DNA from: F1-60-MAGs163 sp046091165 | Lineage (GTDB): Bacteria > Actinomycetota > Thermoleophilia > Solirubrobacterales > Solirubrobacteraceae | Direction: 5' to 3' | Assembly (NCBI GenBank): GCA_046091165.1 | Contig: JBJTBE010000090.1 | Span: 1 to 20,087 of the forward strand | DNA length: 20,087 nucleotides | Shown here: one piece after another, positions 6,662 to 14,293 of the stretch | Layout: each line of letters starts with the position of its first letter | How positions within the stretch are numbered: position 1 is the stretch's first letter | The notes under the pieces: model-generated | What the model was told of the DNA's origin: nothing | The model's database searches: none | What the model saw: the letters and a program-made list of their open reading frames with translations, nothing else | Translations under genes and position numbers: made by a program

Positions 6662-8101
6662 TCAGGAGCCGGCGCCGACCGGCGCGCGGCGATCGGCCCA
6701 CGGCCGCGCCTCTTCCAGCGCCGCGGCGAGCGCCAGCAGGGCGCCCTCGCCCTCGGGCTGGCCCATCAGCTGCACCCCTAGCGGGAGGTCGAGGTCGTCG
6801 CGATGGAAGAGCGGCACCGAGATCGCCGGGGAGCCGGTGCAGTTGGCGACCGCCGTGTACGGGGTGAACCGGCCGGCGCGGGCGAAGGCGCCCATCGGGT
6901 CTTCGGCGCAGGTGTCGATCGTCCCCAGGGGCACCGGCGCCTCGGCGAGCGACGGCGTGAGCACCATGTCGAAGTCGGCCATCCAGGCGACGATCGAGCG
7001 CGAGAGGGCCTGCAGCTGCACGTCGGCGCCGGCGGTCATGACGCCGGTCATCTGCTGCACCTGCTCCCAGATCACCAGGCTCATCGGCTCGACGTTCTCC
7101 GGCCCGGGCTCGTGGCCGGTGGTGACCATCCCGAAGGCCATCCCGAGGGCGACCTGGGGACCGAAGACGGCGGAGAAGAGCTCGAGCATGCCCGGCACCT
7201 GCCAGGGCGGGTCGACCTCGACCACCTCGTGGCCCATCTCGCGCAGCAGCCCGGCGGCGTCGGCCACCGCCTGGACGCAGACCGGGTCGACCGGCGTGCC
7301 CTCGAGCGGGGTGAGGGTCGTAGAGGCGATCCGCAGACCCCTGGGCTCCTGGGCCATCTGCTCGGCGAAGGGCCGCTCGGGCGGCGTGGCCCAGTAGGAG
7401 TCGCCCGGCTCGTAGCCGGCCATGATGTCCAGGACGACGGCGCTCTCGGCCGTGGTGCGGCTGACCACCAGGTCGGAGACGAGCATCGAGCCGCCGATGT
7501 CGGGCCCCTCGGAGACGCGGCCGCGCTGGGCCTTGAGGCCGACCAGTCCGCAGCAGGCCGCGGGAATGCGGGTGGAGCCGCCGCCGTCGTTGGCGTGGGC
7601 CAGGGGCACCATGCCGGCGGCCACGGCGGCCGCGGAGCCGCCTGACGAGCCGCCCGGGGTGCGGGTGAGGTCCCACGGGTTGTGGGTGGCGCCGAAGCGG
7701 CGGGGCTCGGTGGTGGCGGTGGCCCCGAACTCCGGGAGGTTGGTGGTGCCGACGACGATCGCGCCGGCGCCGCGGAGCTTCTGGACGAGGAACGCGTCGT
7801 GGGAGGAGCGGTGGTCGCCGAGCAGGTCGGAGCCCATCATCAGCCGCGCGCCGGCCACCGGCCGGTTGTTCTTGATGGCGATCGGCACGCCGGCCAGCGG
7901 CCGCTCGTCGCCGGTTCCCACCGCCTCGGCCTCGGCGAGCGCTTCCTCGGCGAAGACGTCGATGAAGGCGTTGACCTCGGGGTCGAGCTCCTCGATCCGC
8001 TCCAGCGAGCAGGTGACCAGCTCCTGGGCGGAGATCTCGCCGTCCCGGACCATCGCGGCCAGTTCGGTGGCGGGGCGGTACATCAGCTCGGCGTCGGCCA
8101 T
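6662..8101 (-). CDS. Amidase-signature family hydrolase
   Basis: A 479-residue enzyme of the amidase-signature family (GatA, FAAH and 6-aminohexanoate hydrolase relatives), which cleaves amide bonds with a Ser-cisSer-Lys triad. All three elements are visible: Lys77 in PIAIKNN, the GGSSGGSAAAVAAG loop (150-163) with the cis-Ser, and nucleophile Ser176 in DGGGSTRIPAACCGLVGLK. No gatB or gatC is nearby, so a stand-alone amidase or peptide-amide hydrolase is more likely than the GatCAB subunit; the substrate is unknown. The frame extends 19 codons further up to 8158, but an ideal AGGAGG lies 5 nt before the ATG at 8101, which decides the start. A TATGGT -10 and a GC palindrome lie in the leader. 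It is divergent from the citrate synthase gene. Confidence 0.92.
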   Translation of the reverse strand: MADAELMYRPATELAAMVRDGEISAQELVTCSLERIEELDPEVNAFIDVFAEEALAEAEAVGTGDERPLAGVPIAIKNNRPVAGARLMMGSDLLGDHRSSHDAFLVQKLRGAGAIVVGTTNLPEFGATATTEPRRFGATHNPWDLTRTPGGSSGGSAAAVAAGMVPLAHANDGGGSTRIPAACCGLVGLKAQRGRVSEGPDIGGSMLVSDLVVSRTTAESAVVLDIMAGYEPGDSYWATPPERPFAEQMAQEPRGLRIASTTLTPLEGTPVDPVCVQAVADAAGLLREMGHEVVEVDPPWQVPGMLELFSAVFGPQVALGMAFGMVTTGHEPGPENVEPMSLVIWEQVQQMTGVMTAGADVQLQALSRSIVAWMADFDMVLTPSLAEAPVPLGTIDTCAEDPMGAFARAGRFTPYTAVANCTGSPAISVPLFHRDDLDLPLGVQLMGQPEGEGALLALAAALEEARPWADRRAPVGAGS

Positions 8102-8121
8102 CGGTTCCTCCTGGTTTGCGG

Positions 8122-8140
8122 GCCCGGCGCGGCGCCGGGC
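8122..8140. other. Perfect GC palindrome in the amidase leader
   Basis: GCCCGGCGC and GCGCCGGGC are inverted around a single base. The element lies between the putative -10 (8159-8154) and the AGGAGG of the amidase gene. In RNA it could form a strong hairpin just upstream of the ribosome-binding site. It could also be an operator or chance in GC-rich DNA. The rest of the 159-bp divergent gap has no gene. Confidence 0.4.
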
Positions 8141-8153
8141 GGGCCTGCCGGCA

Positions 8154-8159
8154 ACCATA
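8154..8159 (-). promoter_or_regulatory. Candidate -10 element of the amidase gene
   Basis: TATGGT (TANNNT) on the minus strand, inside the only AT-rich patch (CATATA) of this region. The predicted start near 8147 gives a leader of about 46 nt that includes the palindrome and AGGAGG. Confidence 0.4.
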
Positions 8160-8260
8160 TACGCGGCGGCGTGGCGGGGCCGGAGCGGCTGGACCGCACT
8201 CCCGGGCCGTTGGTGTCACCCTCTAGGGGAACCTTTCCACTGTCAGGAGCCCCAAGAGAG

Positions 8261-9352
8261 ATGAGCGAAGTCCAGTCCGGCCTTGAAGGCGTAGTCGCGT
8301 TCGAAACCGAGATCGCCGAGCCCGACCGCGAGGGTGGCGCGCTCCGCTACCGCGGCGTGGACATCGAGGACCTCGTCGGCGTCGTGCCCTACGAGAACGT
8401 CTGGGGCCTCCTGGTCGACGGCAGCTTCGAGCCGGGCCTGCTGCCCGCCGAGCCGCACCCGCTGATGGTCCGCTCCGGCGACCCGAGGGTGGACGTGCAG
8501 TCGGCCCTGGCGATGCTCGCCCCCGAGTGGGGCTTCGGCCAGCTGCTGGACATCACCGACGAGGAGGCCCGCAACGACCTGGCCCGCTCCTCGGTAATGG
8601 CCCTCTCGTTCGTGGCCCAGTCGGCGCGCGGCCTGGGCCAGCCGTGGGTGCCCCAGTCGGTGATCGACGAGGGCAAGATCATCGCCGAGCGCTTCCTGCT
8701 GCGCTGGCGCGGGGAGTGCAACCCCGATCACGCCAGGGCGATCGACGCCTACTGGGTCTCGGCCGCCGAGCACGGCATGAACGCCTCCACCTTCACCGCC
8801 CGCATCGTCGCCTCCACCGGGGCCGACGTGGCCGCCGCGCTCTCGAGTGCGGTCGGCGCCCTGAGCGGCCCGCTCCACGGCGGCGCCCCCTCGCGCGTGC
8901 TCACCATGCTGGACGAGGTCGAGGCCGGCGGTGACGCCAAGGCCTGGGTGGTCGACGCGCTGGACAAGGGCGAGCGGCTGATGGGCTTCGGCCACCGGGT
9001 CTACCGCGCCGAGGACCCGCGGGCCCGCGTGCTGAGGCGTACCGCCAAGGAGCTCGGCTCGCCCCGCTACGAGGTCGCCGAGGCGCTCGAGGAGGCGGCG
9101 CTGGAGGAGCTGGCGGCCCGCAAGCCCGACCGCGTGCTGGCCACCAACGTCGAGTTCTGGTCGGCGGTGGTGCTCGACCTTGCCGAGATCCCGCCCGACA
9201 TGTTCACCAGCATGTTCACCTGCGCCCGCGTGGCCGGCTGGTCGGCCCACATCATGGAACAGAAGCGCGAGGCGCGGCTGATCCGTCCGTCGGCCGATTA
9301 CGTGGGCCCGGCCGCCCGGCCGGTAAGCGAAGTCGACGGCGTCCCGTCCTGA
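8261..9352 (+). CDS. gltA: Citrate synthase 2-type (CitA-like) citrate synthase
   Basis: A 363-residue protein of the short citrate synthase class, condensing oxaloacetate and acetyl-CoA at entry to the TCA cycle. The catalytic His regions are intact: EHGMNASTF (H171), GPLHGGAPSR (H206) and GFGHRVYRAEDPRA (H245). The catalytic Asp of the usual NVDFYSG is Glu298 (NVEFWSAVVLD). I recall the same NVEFW in mycobacterial CitA, so this is probably a subfamily feature. The C-terminal GWSAHIMEQKREARLIRPSADYVGP is typical. The ATG at 8261 begins the conserved N-terminus (GLEGVVAFETEIAEPD). AGGAG lies 11 nt upstream, slightly far. The stop codon is 1 bp from the GTG of the ABC ATPase gene, so the genes are very likely cotranscribed. 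A methylcitrate synthase activity cannot be excluded. Confidence 0.93.
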   Translation: MSEVQSGLEGVVAFETEIAEPDREGGALRYRGVDIEDLVGVVPYENVWGLLVDGSFEPGLLPAEPHPLMVRSGDPRVDVQSALAMLAPEWGFGQLLDITDEEARNDLARSSVMALSFVAQSARGLGQPWVPQSVIDEGKIIAERFLLRWRGECNPDHARAIDAYWVSAAEHGMNASTFTARIVASTGADVAAALSSAVGALSGPLHGGAPSRVLTMLDEVEAGGDAKAWVVDALDKGERLMGFGHRVYRAEDPRARVLRRTAKELGSPRYEVAEALEEAALEELAARKPDRVLATNVEFWSAVVLDLAEIPPDMFTSMFTCARVAGWSAHIMEQKREARLIRPSADYVGPAARPVSEVDGVPS

Positions 9353-9353
9353 G

Positions 9354-10322
9354 GTGAGCGCCTCCGGAGGAATCGAGGCGCGCGCCCTGGCGCGGGAGTT
9401 CAAGGGCGGCATCAAGGCGGTCGACGGCGTCGACATCGACGTCGCGCCCGGTGAGATCTACGGCTTCCTGGGGCCCAACGGGGCGGGCAAGTCGACGACG
9501 GTGCTGATGCTGGTGACGCTGCTGCCACCGACCTCGGGGAGCGCAACCGTGGCCGGCTTTGACGTGGCCAGGCAGGGCCCGGACGTGCGCCGGGCGATCG
9601 GCGCGGCACTGCAGGAGTCGGCGCTCGACGACTTCCTCACCGGCTACGAGCACATGGACCTCCAGGGCGGCCTGCACGGGATGTCCAAGGCCGAGCGTCG
9701 AAGCCGCGGCGACGAGCTGCTCGACCGGGTGGGGCTGGCCGACGCGGCCGGCCGCAAGGTCGGCGGCTACTCCGGCGGCATGAAGCGGCGCCTCGACCTC
9801 GCGCTGGCGCTGGTGCACGAGCCCTCGGTGCTCTTCCTCGACGAGCCGACCACCGGCCTGGACCCGCAGAGCCGAAGCGCCCTCTGGGGCGAGGTAGAGC
9901 GCCTCGCGCGCGAGGATGGGGTGACCGTGTTCCTCACCACCCAGTACCTCGAGGAGGCCGACGTCCTCGCCGACCGCGTGGGGATTATCGACCACGGCAG
10001 GATCGTCGCCGAGGGGACCCCGTCGGCGCTCAAGGCGAGCATCGGCAAGGTCTCGCTCGAGGCGATCCCGGCCAACCCGGAGGACTTCGACCGGCTCGAG
10101 GCCGCGCTGGCCCGCTTCGGCGAGCCGGCCGCCTCCTCCCCCAAGGGCGCTGCCGTGAGGCTCGACGCCGGCGCCGAGGAGCTCGCCGACGTGGTCCGCG
10201 CGCTGGACGCCGAGGGGATCGCGGTCTCCGACCTCCAGCGCCACCAGCCGTCGCTCGACGACGTCTTCCTCGAGAAGACCGGCCGCTCGCTCGACGTCGA
10301 TGACGGCGAGGACGAGGAGTGA
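9354..10322 (+). CDS. DrrA-like ABC transporter ATPase
   Basis: A 322-residue cytosolic ATPase powering an ABC-2 exporter. It shows Walker A GPNGAGKST (40-48), signature YSGGMKRRLDLA (139-150) and Walker B VLFLDEPTTGLD (159-170). The H-loop position is Gln (TTQYLEEAD, Q197), the pattern I associate with DrrA/daunorubicin-resistance-type ATPases. The C-terminal region ends LDDVFLEKTGRSLDVDD plus an acidic tail, also DrrA-like. The GTG start at 9354 is 1 bp after the citrate synthase stop and has no own Shine-Dalgarno, suggesting translational coupling. The 3' end overlaps the first permease gene by 4 bp (GTGA). The substrate is unknown: lipids, antibiotics or a glycoconjugate are all possible for this family. 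Confidence 0.93.
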   Translation: MSASGGIEARALAREFKGGIKAVDGVDIDVAPGEIYGFLGPNGAGKSTTVLMLVTLLPPTSGSATVAGFDVARQGPDVRRAIGAALQESALDDFLTGYEHMDLQGGLHGMSKAERRSRGDELLDRVGLADAAGRKVGGYSGGMKRRLDLALALVHEPSVLFLDEPTTGLDPQSRSALWGEVERLAREDGVTVFLTTQYLEEADVLADRVGIIDHGRIVAEGTPSALKASIGKVSLEAIPANPEDFDRLEAALARFGEPAASSPKGAAVRLDAGAEELADVVRALDAEGIAVSDLQRHQPSLDDVFLEKTGRSLDVDDGEDEE

Positions 10323-11092
10323 GCACCGGCGCGCAGCTGGTGCTGATCTCGCGCCGCTCGATCAGCCGCACCTTCCGCCAGCCGGTCCTCGTCTTCCCGG
10401 TGGTCAGCTTCCCGCTGATCCTCCTGGCGGTTAACGCGGCCGGCCTGGCCAGCGTCACCAAGCTGCCGGGCTTCCCGACCGACAGCTACATCAACTTCGC
10501 GATCATCGTCTGCTTCGTCCAGGGGGCGATGTTCGCCGCGATCAACTCCGGCACCGAACTGGCCGGCGACATCAAGGGCGGCTTCACCGACCGGCTGGCG
10601 CTAACCCCCGCGCACCGCTGGGTGGTTCTCGCCGGCGCGACGATGGGCGGGACCGCGATCGCCTCCATGGGGACGATCCTCTACGTGATCGTCGGGCTCA
10701 TCTTCGGCGTCCGCTTCCAGACCGGGCCGGCCGGCGCGCTGGTGCTGATCGTGCTGGCGATCTACGTCGCCTTCGCCTTCTCGGGAATCGGCGCATGGCT
10801 GGCGGTGCTGACCGGCTCCCCGCAGGCCGTACAGGGGATCTTCCCGCTGCTCTTCGTCCTGCTCTTCCTCTCGACCTCGAACCTGCCGCTCGACTTCATC
10901 ACCACCGACTGGTTCCGAACGATCGCCGAGTGGAACCCGCTCAGCTGGCTGATCGACGGCATGCGCGGGCTGGTCATCACCGGCTGGGACCTGTCGACGC
11001 TGCTGCCGGCGATCGCGGTGGCCACCGGGGTGATGCTCGTCTTCTTCACGCTGGCCTCGGCTGCCCTCAGGCGGAGGGTCCAGCGCACGTGA
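10319..11092 (+). CDS. ABC-2 type permease, first subunit
   Basis: A 257-residue integral membrane protein of the DrrB/ABC-2 family with about six hydrophobic segments (around residues 22-45, 58-80, 103-130, 138-160, 168-188 and 230-250). The motif EWNPLSWLIDGMRGLV, before the last helix, is characteristic of DrrB-like permeases. It starts with a GTG in a 4-bp overlap with the ATPase gene and ends in a 4-bp overlap with the next permease gene. It likely forms the membrane channel together with its neighbour. Confidence 0.9.
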   Translation: MSTGAQLVLISRRSISRTFRQPVLVFPVVSFPLILLAVNAAGLASVTKLPGFPTDSYINFAIIVCFVQGAMFAAINSGTELAGDIKGGFTDRLALTPAHRWVVLAGATMGGTAIASMGTILYVIVGLIFGVRFQTGPAGALVLIVLAIYVAFAFSGIGAWLAVLTGSPQAVQGIFPLLFVLLFLSTSNLPLDFITTDWFRTIAEWNPLSWLIDGMRGLVITGWDLSTLLPAIAVATGVMLVFFTLASAALRRRVQRT

Positions 11093-11865
11093 TCTCCGAG
11101 AACCTCCCCGTAGCCCTGGCCGTGGCCCGGCGGATCGCCATCCAGACCTTCAAGAACCCGGCGATCATCATCCCGTCGCTGGCCTTCCCGCTGGTCTTCC
11201 TGGTCGCCTTCGCCGGCGGCCTCTCGGCGGTCGACCAGGTGCCCGGCTTCGAGTTCAAGGCCGGCTACACCGCCTTCCAGTTCGTCTTCGTCTTCCTCCA
11301 GACGGCGGCCTTCGGCGGGATCTTCACCGGCTACCGGATCGCCGAGGACTACGAGAGCGGCTTCGCCCGCCGGCTGCTGATCGCCGCGCCGAGGCGCTCG
11401 GGGCTGCTGCTGGGCTACGTGCTCGGGGGCCTCCTGCGCTTCGCGGTGACCGGGATGATCCTGTGGGGGATCGCGCTGGCCGCCGGCATGGACGTGCTCG
11501 GGACGCCGCTGGAGATCGCCGCCATGTGGCTGCTGGGCGCCGCTCTGTGCATCGCGAGCGTCCTGTGGGTCGCCGGGCTCTCCTTCCGCTTCCAGTCGAT
11601 CGACATCGGCGGCTTCATGCAGACCCCGGTCTTCGTGCTGCTCTTCCTCGCCCCGGTCTACGTGCCGCTCGGGCTCCTGACCGGCTGGCTGAAGGTGGCG
11701 GCCAGCGGCAACCCGATCACCGCCATCCTCGATTCCGGCCGCGGCTTCATCGCCGGCGAGCCGACCAAGGTCGCGCTGGCCTTCGGCCTGGCCGCCGGGC
11801 TGGTGGTGCTGACCGCCCTCTGGGCCCGGCTGCAGCTGCATCGCGCCGAGCGCGGCCTGGCCTGA
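11089..11865 (+). CDS. ABC-2 type permease, second subunit
   Basis: A 258-residue membrane protein similar in layout to the preceding permease: a short cytosolic start, about six hydrophobic segments, and SGNPITAILDSGRGFIAG in place of the partner's EWNPLSWLIDGMRGLV. EDYESGFARRLLIAAPRR matches the partner's loop GDIKGGFTDRLALTPAHR, so the two are paralogues. The GTG at 11089 overlaps the previous stop by 4 bp; the frame is open further upstream but that part reads across the first permease gene. Together with the ATPase the pair suggests a heteromeric exporter rather than a homodimer. Confidence 0.9.
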   Translation: MISENLPVALAVARRIAIQTFKNPAIIIPSLAFPLVFLVAFAGGLSAVDQVPGFEFKAGYTAFQFVFVFLQTAAFGGIFTGYRIAEDYESGFARRLLIAAPRRSGLLLGYVLGGLLRFAVTGMILWGIALAAGMDVLGTPLEIAAMWLLGAALCIASVLWVAGLSFRFQSIDIGGFMQTPVFVLLFLAPVYVPLGLLTGWLKVAASGNPITAILDSGRGFIAGEPTKVALAFGLAAGLVVLTALWARLQLHRAERGLA

Positions 11866-11912
11866 GCGGCCCGGGCGCGGGGCGCGCCCTGATCTGGGGT
11901 ATACCTGCGCCT

Positions 11913-12698
11913 ATGAGCCCGCTTTTCGAGCACCAGGTCCGCTACGAACGTCGCGGCGCGTGCGCGGTGGTCACCATCGACCGGCCCGAGCGACGTAATG
12001 CTGTCGACGGCCCCACCGCTGACGCCCTTGACGATGCGTACGACCGATGGGTCGCCGACCAGGAGGCGAAGGTGATGATCCTGACGGGTGCGGGCGGGAA
12101 AGCTTTTTGCGCTGGCGCCGACCTGAAGGCGATCGAGACCTTCGAGCCGCGAATCGCCGCGGAGGGAGGGCCACTGGGATTCACCCGGCGCATCCCGCCC
12201 AAGCCGGCGATCGCCGCGATCGAGGGCTGGTGCCTTGCCGGTGGAATGGAGCTCGCCCTGTGGTGTGACATCAGGATCGGCGCGGCTTCGGCGCGCTTTG
12301 GGTTTACCGAGAGGCGATTCGGCGTCCCGCTGATCGACGGCGCGACGCAGAGGCTTCCCCGAATCGTCGGGCTTGGGCGGGCCATGGACCTGGTTCTCAC
12401 CGGCCGGGTAATCGACGTGGAGGAGGGATGCGAGATCGGCCTGGTCAATGAGCAGGTCGCCGACGGTTCCGCGCTGGAGCGAGCGCTGGAGCTGGGGGAG
12501 CAGTTGGCTGCTTTTCCGTGGCCGACACTGCTTGCCGACCGGGAATCAACGCTTGAGGCGCAGGGATTTCCGCTGCCCGAGGGGATGGCTCGCGAGGCGG
12601 CGCGGGGTACCGGGACGGTGCTCGAGGGCGTCTCGGGGGCGGCCCGCTTTGCCGCCGGCGAGGGGCGCCACGGCAGCGGCGTGGACGGGACGTCCTAA
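11913..12698 (+). CDS. Enoyl-CoA hydratase/isomerase (crotonase) family protein
   Basis: A 261-residue crotonase-fold enzyme, full length for the family. The oxyanion-hole motif AFCAGADLK (65-72) and EGWCLAGGMELALWCDIRIG (104-123) carry the first catalytic Glu (E113, matching Glu144 of rat hydratase). FGFTERRFGVPLIDGATQRLP carries the second (E133, matching Glu164). Both acids being present favours true hydration of 2-enoyl-CoA in fatty-acid breakdown, although crotonase specificity is hard to predict. The ATG at 11913 gives the usual N-terminus (VRYERRGACAVVTIDRPERRNAV). No clear ribosome-binding site is present; TATACC at 11900-11905 may be a -10 for a leaderless start. Codon use is visibly less GC-biased than in the ABC genes upstream. 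It converges on the secreted-protein gene with a 36-bp gap and no clear hairpin. Confidence 0.92.
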   Translation: MSPLFEHQVRYERRGACAVVTIDRPERRNAVDGPTADALDDAYDRWVADQEAKVMILTGAGGKAFCAGADLKAIETFEPRIAAEGGPLGFTRRIPPKPAIAAIEGWCLAGGMELALWCDIRIGAASARFGFTERRFGVPLIDGATQRLPRIVGLGRAMDLVLTGRVIDVEEGCEIGLVNEQVADGSALERALELGEQLAAFPWPTLLADRESTLEAQGFPLPEGMAREAARGTGTVLEGVSGAARFAAGEGRHGSGVDGTS

Positions 12699-12734
12699 CG
12701 CCGCCGCCGGGTAGGCTCCACTTTCAGCGCCGCG

Positions 12735-14141
12735 CTAGCGCGCCGGGCATCCGAGCTTCTCGAACGCGGCCTTGTCGGCGTAGTACTGCGAGTCGGGCAG
12801 GTAGTCGCCCAGGACGGCCTTTTCGTCGCCCGGCGTCTTGGTGTTCTGGATCGCGTTGTTGAACCCGGCCGCCGGCAGCATGTGCCGGATCTGTATCCAG
12901 CCGAAGTCGTAGTCGGTTCCTCCGTCTCCTCGCTTGGACCACTCGATCCACGCGACGCCGCACTTGGCCGTCGCGTTTCGCGGTCGGTCCTCGGGCCGGC
13001 TGGTCACGACCAGGTACCGGCGACCTGGCCGGAGCGGGATCTCCTCGTCGTATACGCAGTCCATGACCCGGGTCGTGCGTGGCGACTCGTTCATGCAGAA
13101 GGACAGGTAGCGAAGCTGCGAGGCCTTCCACTTGCCCTTGGGGTTGTTGTAGGTCTGCGCGGTGGTGGCGAGTTTCCCGCGCATCGCGTAGATCTTTCCG
13201 AACTTGCGGTTGATCGCGTTGCGGACGTACTGGTTGTCCCCGTTGGGGAAGAAGCCGGCCTGTCCTGACTTGGTCGCGCCCTCCATCGGGTCGCGCTCGG
13301 GGCGGTAGAGGTTGAGCAGGTACTGGCGGGTGTACTGGGTGCGCCAGTTCGTCTTGCCGTCAGCCAGCGCCGGGAAGTAGTCAGGCTTGCCGGGCTGGTA
13401 GCGCAGAGCGTCGTACTGCTCGGGTGAGAGCAGCAGGGCGGTCGGGTCGAGCGTCTGGGCCTCCTCGGACTTGATCGCCGCGCAGGCCGCCTTGCCCTTG
13501 AGGACCTTGCCGTTGGCGAGTGTCAGCTCGGGCTGGGGGAGCGGGACGCCGCCCCGCATGTCCTTGCCCTTGTTTGGGATGTAGACGCGGATTGCGATGC
13601 CGCGGATCGTGTCCCCGCTGGGAGTCCCGGTGTAGATGACGTTCCGGGCGGGCAGGTTGGCTCGCCGGTCGGGGTTCTGCGACCAGGAGACCGTTGGGGC
13701 GTCCGGCGATAGCTCGAGCGTGTAGCTGCGCTTTGGGGTGTCCCGCCGGACGCCGTTGCGGAAGGGATTCGAGGAGCCCTTGTCGGGGTTCCACTGGAAG
13801 TCGCTGAGGGTGTCCTGGATCGCGCCGAGGCGGTCGTAGGAGTTGAGCGAGGTGTAGCGGGCGAGGGGGAACTTGCCCTTGAGGCGCAGAGTGGCTCCGG
13901 GGACCGGGGTCCAGATGGCGCCCCAGTAGTGGGCGCCGGCGTCGGGGTAGGCGATGTTGTAGCTCTCGACGCCGATTGCGCCGACGCGCCAAAAGCAGTC
14001 GGAGTATGTGCCGCCGTAGAGCAGCTGCGGCTTGTTTGTTACGGGGTCGTTGGCCGCCGGTGACGATGACGCGGCGACGGCGGCGACCGCGGCTGCGGTC
14101 ACGGTGGCCAGGACTGCTACTCGGGCACGGTAAATGCGCAC
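12735..14141 (-). CDS. Secreted protein of unknown function
   Basis: A 468-residue protein I do not recognise. The N-terminus is a clear Sec signal: basic RIYRAR, hydrophobic VAVLATVTAAAVAAVAA, then a small-residue cleavage zone near residues 24-30 (ASSSPAAND). There is no lipobox. The mature part has six cysteines (SDCFW, AACAA, SFCMN, MDCVY, AKCGV and LGCPA), an even number compatible with disulfides, and is rich in Tyr, Trp, Asn and Pro, typical of an exported beta-rich protein. The phrase KFPLARYTSLNSYD is vaguely like DUF1214/DUF1254-type exported proteins, but I would not rely on that. The GTG start is supported by GGGGGGAGAG just upstream and a TAGGAT -10. Codon use is less biased than its neighbours. 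It lies downstream of groEL but is separated by a hairpin, so it is probably its own unit. Confidence 0.85.
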   Translation of the reverse strand: MRIYRARVAVLATVTAAAVAAVAASSSPAANDPVTNKPQLLYGGTYSDCFWRVGAIGVESYNIAYPDAGAHYWGAIWTPVPGATLRLKGKFPLARYTSLNSYDRLGAIQDTLSDFQWNPDKGSSNPFRNGVRRDTPKRSYTLELSPDAPTVSWSQNPDRRANLPARNVIYTGTPSGDTIRGIAIRVYIPNKGKDMRGGVPLPQPELTLANGKVLKGKAACAAIKSEEAQTLDPTALLLSPEQYDALRYQPGKPDYFPALADGKTNWRTQYTRQYLLNLYRPERDPMEGATKSGQAGFFPNGDNQYVRNAINRKFGKIYAMRGKLATTAQTYNNPKGKWKASQLRYLSFCMNESPRTTRVMDCVYDEEIPLRPGRRYLVVTSRPEDRPRNATAKCGVAWIEWSKRGDGGTDYDFGWIQIRHMLPAAGFNNAIQNTKTPGDEKAVLGDYLPDSQYYADKAAFEKLGCPAR

Positions 14142-14173
14142 TGGGTCTCTCCCCCCTCGGTGAACGAAGCCTC

Positions 14174-14179
14174 ATCCTA
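14174..14179 (-). promoter_or_regulatory. Candidate -10 element of the secreted-protein gene
   Basis: TAGGAT on the minus strand, identical to the hexamer before the IMPase gene. The predicted start near 14167 leaves a leader of about 26 nt containing the purine-rich ribosome-binding site. The -35 is not convincing. Confidence 0.45.
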
Positions 14180-14241
14180 ACCGTTCCGCGCGCTTCGTGG
14201 GCCGGATCGAGGTGGCACTCCCGGGGAGCCCCCCGGAACGA

Positions 14242-14269
14242 CGAGGGCCCGGCGGTTGCCGGGCCCTCG
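14242..14269. terminator. Hairpin terminator downstream of groEL
   Basis: A perfect 12-bp stem, CGAGGGCCCGGC and GCCGGGCCCTCG, has the loop GGTT and lies 24 bp past the groEL stop. No U-tract follows on the minus strand, but a second GC hairpin (CCGGGG/CCCCGG) lies at about 14221-14236. It likely ends groESL transcription before the secreted-protein gene. Confidence 0.65.
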
Positions 14270-14293
14270 GTACCGCTCACGCTCGGGGCGTGA

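Noticed and set aside
6621..8219. 532-codon minus-strand open frame over the amidase gene in another frame
   Set aside because: Arg/Gly/Pro-rich shadow; the amidase frame carries the full catalytic triad motifs.
14212..14220. Second CIRCE half-site (GTGGCACTC) upstream of the secreted-protein gene
   Set aside because: No inverted partner arm lies 9 bp away, so it is probably chance.
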